64,000 nucleotides of DNA. Source: Fusarium oxysporum f. sp. lycopersici 4287. Its lineage: Eukaryota > Ascomycota > Sordariomycetes > Hypocreales > Nectriaceae. The stretch spans positions 5,761,910 through 5,825,909 of the forward strand of contig NC_030986.1 in NCBI RefSeq assembly GCF_000149955.1, read 5' to 3'. The notes below the pieces were generated by a model. The model saw only the letters and a program-made list of their open reading frames with translations, was not told the DNA's origin and did no database searches. Both the position numbers and the translations under genes were made by a program. Positions 1-9,314 of this stretch are shown here, piece after piece. Positions within the stretch are counted from its first letter, which is position 1. Each line of letters begins with the position of its first letter.

Positions 1-63
1 GCTGAATCGCAGTATCGCCTTCCGTGTTATTCGGAGTTCCTTATTAATCTTCTGAAGAACGGA

Positions 64-1876
64 TCAGCATTCCAGGTGCCTTTCAGCTCCATCCGCCAGC
101 CAGTTCCTGGGATCCTCCAGTGCGCGGTCTACCATCTTCTCCATAGCTGCATCATCGATATTGCAGCTTTCGTTCTCCGATGGCATGCCATAATAGCTAG
201 GCAAATCGTCCTCGCCTGTCCGAACTCGAACTTTCCCTAGAACGCCAAGGTTCTGAAGCCAGGCCATGCGTCGATCAAGAACTTGAGGCCAAACATCAAT
301 CATATCTGGCTTGATGTACGCTTCCATTGAAAGACCTGACCAGTGTGTATACATCTGAAACTCATGTGTCCAGATAGTGCCGGACTTCGAGCTACTTCCG
401 AACAGAGATGTCGCACCGTTCGTACCGAAAGAATCAATGAAGGAGTAGTCGCACATGATTTCTGTGCAGAAGGTGGCCTGAGCAATAGCTTTGGGGATCG
501 CGATTTCGATCTTGACGCTGTCCGTGGTCGATAGTGATGGATGGCTCAGGATTCGAAGATCTGGCATTCCAAGCAACGCCAGTTCAGTCGGAGAAGGGCG
601 AAAAAAGCCAGATAAGTTCTGCGGGAGCACCATCTTGGTCCCATTGATCATGAAGGGAAAAAAGTCCATGCGTTCATCGACAAGAATCCTGGGATCAATC
701 GCCTTAGCCTCGTAAGTAAGATCGCGCACTCGGCCTGAATCGATGGCGGACTCATCGATGAGGAAAGCACGACCATCGTGTGTCAGAATATCATTGATGT
801 ACATGCGTTGTATCACTCGAAAAGGGTGAGCGAAGGCGATACACTGAAGATTCTCGTGAATCTTCAGCCAGTGTTCGAAGTAGGAACACGGCTAGCGAAA
901 CGTCAGGAACTGGCTCCTTGACATGAGGTTCCAGAAGCTTGGTAGGGCTGTCCACAATGCTGACCCAAAGTTGAGCAGCGAGGAGCATTGCCGTGGCGTT
1001 GAACTTGTCATTGACATGAGCGTTGGCGAAAGCGGCGAGATCTGAGTAAAGTCTAGGTGGGTATCTCATGTTAGAGATGTAAGGAGCATGGTAAAGAAAT
1101 GTCGCACGTTCATAGTTGATGTGAAGGTGTGGTAAGATGATGGGGAGGATTTCTCGAAAGCGGCGATTTCCGGGTCCATGGGGTCGATCAGGTTTGACGC
1201 ATTGTTCGAGGTTGGGCGTCTTTCGGTAGGGAACTTGCGTAATGGTTGGTGGCTTGATGCGAGCCACGACAACAGGAGCTTGTTCATTAAAGAGCGACCG
1301 AGCTGATTCAAGAGCCATGTTCTTCGCGTCTTCAACAGTGATATCTCCATCAGCAAACGCGATCTCCCAGCTCTTTTCAATCAATAGTTGTTTCACCGCA
1401 CGAAGATTTCCGGGTACAGTAAGAGCATGATGAAGAATGACCTCCGATGGCGAGAGGGTCCCTTCAGAGGGGACTTCGAGTTCTAAACCAGAAAGATCAT
1501 CAACATCCGAGTACATGTCGAGACGCGCGGCATCTGCGCTCGCGAGAACCGGTTCCAGCGTATACGCAGAGTAACCGACCAGTAAACGTTGTGGAGTCGA
1601 ACAATCACCGGAATCTTCAGAGTAGTGCTCATGTATCGATTGATATCGGTGCTCGAGTGGCTGAAAGTAGTCTCTATCCCAAAGGAGTGTGCCGCGGTTC
1701 AGGATGCTGGTGATGATCCATTCGCCTTTGGGATGCCGGTTACCATTGAAGTAACCGCCACCGTGAAGATTTCCGACTGTATTTGCGATGACAGCACCTT
1801 CTTCACCCACGACAGAAGCTTTCTTCCCTTTGATGATGGTGCGCGCACCTTTCCATGGAGGTGGCTCTCGAGGCAT
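64..1876 (-). pseudogene. Conserved hypothetical protein, frameshifted (copy 1 of a paralogous pair)
   Basis: No function is recognised. Two open frames make one protein of about 600 residues. The upstream part runs from an ATG at 1876 (start MPREPPPWKG) to about 885, and the downstream part runs from about 885 to 64 in another frame. The downstream frame has no ATG near its beginning, and its first conserved block (FEHWLKIHE) lies beyond the point where the upstream frame is still coding. Comparison with the related sequence at 16.1-17.0 kb, which has LVFLVNFRHWLKIHE, shows that this copy lacks about 5 nt near 880-885. A strong donor (GTGAGT) and branch/acceptor lie just upstream of the ATG, so a short 5' exon is possible. 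I found no convincing intron that bridges the frame break. It is probably a pseudogene, or else a sequence indel. Confidence 0.6.
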
Positions 1877-2922
1877 GATGGCGATGCTGGTGATGAGTGA
1901 CGTTAGCAAGCGCGAAGATGCGAGAGGGGTGAGCACACTCACGTCTCAGTCTGTTGAAATTGGGCTCATCACTGAGCTGTCGCTTTTTGGAATACGAAGG
2001 GAGAAAAGGTTGTAAGAATGGCCTTGAGTGTCAGGCTATCGGCGTATCAAAGTTGCCGTCACTTCTGAGGCGGTCGCGGTGTTGTAAGCGGTTTGCGCGA
2101 TATCGAACTGGTGTTACAGAGGAGTAAAGACGAGAGGCGCTTTGTTTGAGTCGCGATACGGAGAAAGAAGGAAGTCTGTTGTTGAAGAGAAGGCTCACGT
2201 GATCCTAAGACTTGGGATGAGGCGATGGTATCACGCGGCGACGGGATTCTAGCTGGCAGTGCCAAGCACAGATAAGGGTGGCCTGAGCCAGTTTAGGAGA
2301 TCTGTCGATACCTACTTTGTGAGACGCCCATAGAAACTGCTTAAAGAGGCCATTACCTAGGGATGTTGGTTTCTTATGTCAGAATACAGGTATTCACCTT
2401 CTAACACATTGTTCGAGATTAGAAAGTTAACAGAAAAGTCGTATAACAAAGATAGTATCAAACCTGGATTCTGATTCTGGTTGAGATCCTACTTGACATA
2501 TACATGAGACGGAGGGTCGACCAAACGAAGCCCATCCGAAGATGGGTAACTTCAAAACACAGAAAGAGCCATTCAAGATGGTACTGCGTTTTGCTCCGCA
2601 TCACTTCGACGTTTTTGAATGCTCATCCTCCAACATGGAGGGCCTAGCGGACTAGAACATCTTTGTAAGGAGTGAGGTACTGCACCATCACTATCGTGTC
2701 CTTATTATCTGCGCTGAATGCCCAAAGTTTAATCTTATGGCCAGCAACCATCTACATAGTAGCTGCACTATCATGAAGGGCCTCAAGATGCTGTGCATCT
2801 GTTTAAGGATGGAGGGTTATGCACATCGAACTAGCCTGCCTTCAACCCGTTTAGCGTAGTGCAACATGAAAATTGAACTGTATGATTTTGTAGATCACTT
2901 CTTCTGGCAACTAATCGTACTA
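1877..2922. other. Intergenic region, no gene seen
   Basis: About 1 kb between two minus-strand genes. Short ORFs only, none with recognisable features. It should contain the 5' region of the gene that starts near 1876 and the 3' region of the SesA-like gene. Confidence 0.5.
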
Positions 2923-3585
2923 TTACTCATCTGCCCTGGGCTTTTCCGCGTACGTGTACCTGGCGTTCTGATTATCCCCATTTACCTGAAATCCGCCTGA
3001 GCAATGATTTTGATTCCCCCTTCCACCGTGATAAAACTGATTGCCCGATCCGCTATTGTTCAATACCACTCCAGCGCTGCGATCTTCCTCCAGGGAAGGG
3101 GGGAGTTTCTTCACTTCTTCTAGGGCCCGCTGCAAAGTCTCGATGTTGTCTTGGCTTACAAGAGGATCCACTGCCACGAGGCTTGCGTTGGTGAGTAGCT
3201 CTACCATGATCGTCTCGACTTTCTTCCCATCGCCACTCTTGACCGCCGAGGTATAGCGCTCCATCTTCTCTCCATCTTGTGTAACTGTGTCAAAAAGATT
3301 CTCAATGGATCGTAATTGTCCACAGCCCTCGTCTGAGACATGCTTTACGACCGGGTATAGCTCTTTCAGTTGTTCTGTTTCCTCCTTGCTTGACTTTAAG
3401 TGATTTCGTGCTGAGCTGAAAACTTGCTCTACAATTGGGAGATGCTTTGCCACTATCGAGAAGGCTTTGGGGATATCCGGAGCACTTTCGGCTATGCAAC
3501 ATGATTCTATCGCCTGACCAAGCACGAAAATTGTCGTCTCAAGAGCCCTCAGGGCTTGCTGCTTGCTAACTTCTGGGTTTGACAT
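2923..3585 (-). CDS. SesA-like protein with C-terminal amyloid-type (sigma-like) motif
   Basis: Single exon, 220 aa, ATG at 3585. Residues 1-165 are helical and fit the SesA-type N-terminal domain known from fungal NACHT proteins, with the block AFSIVAKHLPIVEQVF followed by a Cys/Leu helix. Residues about 172-208 are Gly/Asn/Gln rich, in two imperfect repeats: NNSGSGNQFYHGGRGNQN, then GFQVNG. The same pattern sits at the C-terminus of the gene at 4212-4832 and at the N-terminus of the NLR at 4890-8638. Motifs of this sort (the sigma or Ses_B class) are known to form amyloids that pass a signal from an NLR to its effector. This protein is therefore inferred to be a downstream partner of the NLR. 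The domain names are recognised by eye. The motif match between the three genes is seen directly. Confidence 0.75.
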   Translation of the reverse strand: MSNPEVSKQQALRALETTIFVLGQAIESCCIAESAPDIPKAFSIVAKHLPIVEQVFSSARNHLKSSKEETEQLKELYPVVKHVSDEGCGQLRSIENLFDTVTQDGEKMERYTSAVKSGDGKKVETIMVELLTNASLVAVDPLVSQDNIETLQRALEEVKKLPPSLEEDRSAGVVLNNSGSGNQFYHGGRGNQNHCSGGFQVNGDNQNARYTYAEKPRADE

Positions 3586-4211
3586 TTTCGGTTGAGCCGC
3601 TTGTTATCTGGGGTGAAATTTATTGATACGTAGGATTGCTGATAGTTGGGCTATTGGAACTTGAAAAGTAATCTCGATGGATTTTCAGATGGGAGATTGC
3701 CGACGAAGTGACATTCATACTTGACCTCAATAAAAGGAAACCTCTGCAGCTCAGCCACCGCATAAGACTTGGCGGCATAAGCGCTCGGCGCAAGGATTAG
3801 GTGCTATCCCCGAGTCGCTGACTCTCAAGGCAGGAACTCAATCCTAAACGACATAAAAGGTTCGGTAATTTTAGGATAAGTTTAGACGATCTTTTGACTA
3901 CTTGTTTTTGACAGGTATGGAGTTTTCTTGCCCTCTGCAGATGGCTGCATGCGTGACGAGGGGGTTGCATGCTGACTGCATAAATACCCCCGCTCGGGCA
4001 CAACGCCAAAACAAAAAAGGACAAGGCATAATCCTATTGTGTTTTGGGATTTACAGAGGTTTTCAACCCTCGGCAAAAAGCCTTACAGTCACAGCCTAGC
4101 CAGGTTGTAAATCACTGCTGCTAGACAAGGTTAAGCATTCATTCACCCCAGTCACAGCACCCCTCCGCATCATAGACTCATCTGAGGGATTAAAGCAGCT
4201 GAGATACTACC
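3586..4211. promoter_or_regulatory. Divergent promoter region between two SesA-like genes
   Basis: 626 bp separate the start codons of the two oppositely oriented SesA-like genes, so both promoters must lie here. No specific factor-binding site is claimed. The ORFs in this stretch overlap one another and look non-coding. Confidence 0.5.
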
Positions 4212-4832
4212 ATGTCGGGAGCAGAGGTTCTGGGCGTCATTTCCGGTGCCATCACTGTTATCGAGGCTACGATCACTCTTTACAAGACCGCCAAGGACTC
4301 TTCGGGTCTACCCCCATCACTTCGAGATGCAGCGTCTCGCCTCCCCCTCATACAAGAGAGCCTCACGATAGCCGCTCACGGCATCCAAAAAGACTCTCAT
4401 CCACCACAATCCTACGCTGCCCTTGAAGCCGTTCTGCAAGCATGTAGCGACAAAGCAACGCAGCTCCATCATATCTTCGAGGCCATGGTGCCCCCAAGTG
4501 GAGCGACACGAACGCATAGATATCTTAGGGCTGTGAAGTCTTTTCCTCAGGTTGACAAAGCCAATATGCTGGTTGAGGGGATCCTTGGGGATCTGCAGGT
4601 TCTCACGCTGAATCATGTTGTCAAGGCTGCTACGAGAGATCAGATTAAAGAGTTGATGGGCGTGGGAAGGGATAGAAGTGCGGGTAAGGGGCCATCGATG
4701 GTGCTGAATAACACTGGGATTGGGAAGCAGTATGTTCATACAGGAAAGGGAGATCAGAACATTGCAAGCAACACGGCCACGCAGGTTAACGGGAACTTCC
4801 ATGGCGGAACGTTCAATTTTACGCAAACATGA
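4212..4832 (+). CDS. SesA-domain protein with C-terminal amyloid-type (sigma-like) motif
   Basis: Single exon, 206 aa, ATG at 4212. Residues 1-150 match the SesA pattern well: the start MSGAEVLGVISGAITVIEA, then a Leu-Pro block (ASRLPLIQESL), then a Cys-containing helix and IFEAMVP. The last about 45 residues carry NNTGIGKQYVHTGKGDQN and a following TQVNGNF. This aligns with the C-terminus of the 2923-3585 product and the N-terminus of the NLR. The gene converges on the NLR gene with only 57 bp between their stop codons. The expected role is that of an effector or adaptor recruited by the NLR through amyloid templating in programmed cell death or heterokaryon incompatibility. That role is inferred from the known architecture of such pairs. 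Confidence 0.82.
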   Translation: MSGAEVLGVISGAITVIEATITLYKTAKDSSGLPPSLRDAASRLPLIQESLTIAAHGIQKDSHPPQSYAALEAVLQACSDKATQLHHIFEAMVPPSGATRTHRYLRAVKSFPQVDKANMLVEGILGDLQVLTLNHVVKAATRDQIKELMGVGRDRSAGKGPSMVLNNTGIGKQYVHTGKGDQNIASNTATQVNGNFHGGTFNFTQT

Positions 4833-4889
4833 TCCATTTATCAAGATGAAAGTCTGGTATACAAGTGATGAGAATTGTGTTAGGAACTT

Positions 4890-7800
4890 CTATAATTCAT
4901 CATAATAGTCATCGCCATACAGTCCATATCCGGAATTCGAACCTTCAAAAGAAGAGTTTGAGGATGATTCCTCAAGCCAAACTCTGATCTGATTATGTTT
5001 CTTACTCTGGTGCCCTGGAGATTTAAGCACATCGATCGCTGACCAACCCTGTGCATTCCTTACATGGCGGTCGGCTCCCTCGGACAAAAGCTGTCGCGCC
5101 TCAGGGAACATTCCGAGATGAACTGCTAACATCAACGGCGTGAGCCCAGCATGATCCTGTACGTCCAAGTCCGCTCCTGCTTCCTTGAGCAGCCTAATCG
5201 TGTGGCTGCTCGCCTCGGTGCTGTTGACTGCATGATGGACAGCCGTGTAACCTTGTTTGTCTGGCATGTTAATATCCAGAGATTGATTGATGATCAATTT
5301 GACGCCACCTTCAAAACCTAGCCTGGCAGCATGATGGAGTGCCGTCACGCCAGCTGAATCTTGAAGTTCGAGAGATGCCCCATTGTCAACGAGAGCTCGC
5401 ACCATGGGCTTATTTCGTCGTAAGGTTGCGAGTATTAACGCTGTGTTACCCTTAAAATCAGGCTCGTCAATGACCTCCCTCAGAGAACATCTTGATGCAA
5501 GAAGCCTCACTACCGCCTCCGAGCCTCCCAGCACTGCATAGTGGAGTGCAGTGAATCCAGCCGTATCCTTCATCCCAGGCTCGACGCCATTAGTAAGGAG
5601 GAACTCCACGTCCTTCACCCGTCCGCTATAAGAAGCTCGATGCAATCTAGTCATGCCTTTCTCATCCACCTCATTGATATCGGCCCCATGCTGACAGAGC
5701 AACCATGCAAAAGAATATTCAGCCTTTTGCAGTGCCAGATCAAGAACATTGGGGATGTTGATGTGCCTGAGCTTCACATCGGCTCCATTCAATATCAAAA
5801 GCCAGACTACGCCAGTGCTCCTGAACTCAATGGCATAGTGCAGAGGTAGCCACCCCTTTGCATCCTTCTGATCGACCTGGGCGCCTTTTTTGATTAGTAG
5901 CCAGACCAAGTCCTCGTTCTTCTCACAAATAGCCTGGATGAGCGGTGTCCATCCCTCAGGGTCCTTTTCGTTCACATTTGCTCCGTGCTCTATCAACAAT
6001 CTGATCGCAGAGTGTTGTTTGTAATAAAAAGCCCAATGAAGAGCAGATTTCCCGTCTTTTACATCTCGTTGATTGGCATCAGCTGGGTTTGGTTGCCGCT
6101 CTAGCAAACGTTGGAGGACTACTGAGCTTCCACCTTTAACGATATGGAGCACTGGTAGCCACCCATCACTCGTAGGGCGATTGAGATCCACACCTCTGTT
6201 CAGGAGAAAGTGTATCAGGCAGTAGACGTGATTCCTCACTGCGTCTCTGAGAGGCGTCCATCCGTCATCAGAAGAGCTATTATTATGGCTCAACTTATGA
6301 ATCATCTCGTGAGCATGATAAAAGACCTCCCTCAGCGAAGTCCATCCTGCTGTAACCTCAACGTTAACATCTTTCTGACTTTTGATCAGCAGAAGAGCTA
6401 TCGAAGTCGGGCCATAACGAATAGCAGATGATAAAGGCGTTAGCCCCTTGCTCCCTTTGAGATCGATCCTAGCTCCTCCACGAATAAGAGAACGGACAGC
6501 TCGTAAGCCCTCAGTGGTAGGTCCCATGAGTAACTTGTGCAAAGATGTATCACCAGACTTGTCCTGAATGTTGGTGTCTGCAGACTTTTGGACCAAGTAG
6601 GTTAGAAGCTTGTGTCTGCCAAGTATTGCCGCCCAGTGCAAAGCCGTTTGACCGTTTGAGGATCGAGAATTGATGTCTATGCCAGACTTCAGAAGGCGTT
6701 TGATCCATGTGAGGCGATTGAAGTATACCGCCGCGTGTAACCCGGTCATCCCGTCAAAGTCGCCGCCCGAGACTCCTGGAATCAACCCGAATGCTCTGGA
6801 CAGACTGACACTGTCTGACAAGAATCTCTTTACCAGTTTCTGCAACTCTGAGTCGAAGGGCTTGCAAATGTGGGAACACCAATAAGTTGCAGAGTAGACG
6901 AGAAGTGGGCTGTGCAACGGACCAGACCCTTTCAGCAAAAGAGACGTTAAGCATATTTTGGCTATTGTCAAGTCCGGGTGCTTATAGAAGACTTCATGTC
7001 TCTGTAGGTGATTCTTCAGTGACTCGTGCACAAGTCTTAAAGTCTTTGTTTCGTGATCTTCCACTATCAAGCCAGCACAGGAAGACAGAATTGCATCTCT
7101 CGGTGGCCGTGAGTCTTGGTATTGAGTTCCCTGACTTTTCTGTATGGCGAAGCTATCACGGACCTGATCCACGGTCAGGCCAACTTTAGCATTTACCGCC
7201 CAAGTAAAAACGTGCTTGGCTAGTTCGGTTTCGAAGGTGTTGTCACTGGAAAGAATCCTTCGAATAGATGCTTCAAAGGCGCGTGATGACGAAGCAGGTA
7301 GTTGTTTAAGGGCCTCTTTGATATCTGTCAAGGTACCCTGGTTACTGAGGTCATGTAGGTGAAGCTTGGCTAGAAGGAACCTAGGGTTGCTTAGTCTTCA
7401 TATTCGAATGGGTAATATCTCCCTAACTTACATTCCACTCTTCAAAGTCAGCTCAGTAACCCTGGTAATCACTTCATCTTGGTAAGCTGCATCTGCCAAT
7501 ACTCGATGAAGTTCCAAGTCCCTGTTGATCTGGTCTGCGACATATCTTCTTATATCGCTCTCATGTGGTGTTATATGTAGTCGTTGACTAATTCCAAGGT
7601 CGCGTATAAGGGAGTCACTTCTCGAAGTAAAGAGAACTCGAACATTCTGCGGCAACTTTCTAAGCGCTTCTTGCATTCTCTGCCGAGTTCTTTCTCCCTC
7701 ACTATTTGTGCAGCTGTCCAAAGCATCAATAATCAGGTAGACTATTTTAAACTTCGAGGCCTGCGCTTTGAACAAATTGAAGTATTCTATTGGGTGAATG

Positions 7801-8638
7801 GGAGCTGTACCACGAAATGAGTTGTTATACTTGTATTTCAGATCTTGAGCGAGATCTGTAGTCCCTTGATGTTGTAGAAGTTGGAGAAGCAACGTTGACC
7901 ATATTCGGGCAGCTGGAGGCGACTTATCATCTCCCTCATGAAAGTAGAAGTAGATGCAAGCAGTATCACTCTTCTCTTTGATCTCAGCTTTTATGGCATC
8001 TATTATGAGCGACCTGAGTTGTAAGCTTGGGCTTTGGTAGCGAGTAGATGGGAACGAACATAAGCACTGTCTTTCCGGATCCCACTTCACAACAGCGTCT
8101 TTAGCATGAGTCCCATGGTTTATTAGCTTTATGGTATAACTCACGAATCCCGTAGATTCCAAGACAGCGATGAGACGTGATAGAAGGGTCCTGCCACTGT
8201 TGTATCTCCTGGTTATCAAGTATCCATTTACCAGTGTCCGGTGTCGCCTGGTTAACAATTTCAAGGTGCTGACGATTAACGTCCAGAGGTGAGCATTCAG
8301 CCTGGCGCATCAACCAGTCAATCAAGACGGTTGCTTCAGAATGTTAGTGCATATCCTGTACTGCCTTTGTATAACTTACCGGTTGGCTCATTCGGCTCAG
8401 TCTTGGATGCTCTCAGGGCTTGAGCCAGATTCCAGACAGATGGGATTCCTTGAACATCTGTTTGCAGGTTGAGTGCAAATGTAGTGTACTGTCGGTGATC
8501 GCTACGATCGTTGAACTGAACGCCATTACTGCTCACCACGTTTTGGTCTCCATCTCCAGGGCCCAGATACTGACATCCCGATGCATGATTCTGGGCTGAA
8601 ATGTCAGGCTTTGACCCTCCAGATATTGTTGATGCCAT
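4890..8638 (-). CDS. NLR: amyloid motif - NACHT - ankyrin repeats
   Basis: Five exons: 8638..8380, 8333..8145, 8084..8060, 8013..7432 and 7380..4890, giving 1181 aa. All joins keep frame and use GT-AG sites (donors GTAAGT, GTGAGT, GTTCGT, GTAAGT). Residues about 14-44 hold a Gly/Asn/Gln motif (GCQYLGPGDGDQN, then GVQFND) like those at the C-termini of both neighbours. The NACHT P-loop GSGKT is at 151-155 and is encoded on the 25-nt third exon. Walker B is near 250-258 (YLIIDALDSC), followed by LFTSR. The winged-helix region reaches about residue 550, and about 17 ankyrin repeats cover 560-1140. This is a STAND/NLR receptor. Ligand sensing by the repeats should drive oligomerisation and nucleate the amyloid fold of the SesA-like partners. 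The repeats are diverged from one another. Confidence 0.88.
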
Positions 8639-9314
8639 TTCGTACGTCTGTCAACCATCAATCTTTGGATATTGGAAGCATAGAAGATCTTTTGACTCAT
8701 CTATCTGTCTCTGCCTCGGTTGCAAGAACAATTGTGTGATTGGAATCAGGCTGAGACATAGGCATAAGCACTAAGTCTGTCGGTTATAGAGATCCCTGCT
8801 CTGGTATCGGAGGCCTGGGAGGCCAAACGTGGGGGCCGGAAACCCCGGCGCTTAAAAGGCAGAAAACTTGAGACTCTGAATTAAGGGTCGGAAACAATCT
8901 AACCAAAAAGCTCACTGAGCTCATCAAAATCTATTCTAAATTAACCTAGAGCTGTCCAAGCTTTTTCGTCTCTTGGAATTACGCTCTGAAGTCTTCTGAC
9001 ACGCTCAAAAGGCAGGCCATTCTGCAATGCTTACTTGGTGCATACTCAGCCGCACGCCAAGAAACGCCCGAACAGGACAAAGATCCATTGTGAGACCATC
9101 CAGGGGGGTTGAAACTGCCTTGCCGCTGCAACCTTCCCAGCTTGCCCTGAGGTCTTAGAGGAATCTCTGAAGGCAACTCTGCGCTACCTTCTTTCTATCC
9201 AACAACATCTTTCTCCATCTCATTCCACTAGTTAACTTGCTAGATCACACCGCTATTCTACTGTCAAGTTGTCCCAATCTTTAGTGCAAGCTCCTGGGAG
9301 GATTGTCCAATATC
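8639..9314. promoter_or_regulatory. Divergent promoter region, NLR and coiled-coil gene
   Basis: 676 bp between the NLR start (minus strand) and the coiled-coil gene start (plus strand). No additional gene is supported. Confidence 0.4.

Noticed and set aside
8041..8160. The NLR at first seemed to lack a P-loop or to have a degenerate one (NSGRTLL)
   Set aside because: That reading is an intron and out-of-frame artefact. The spliced frame gives GILGSGKTVLM.
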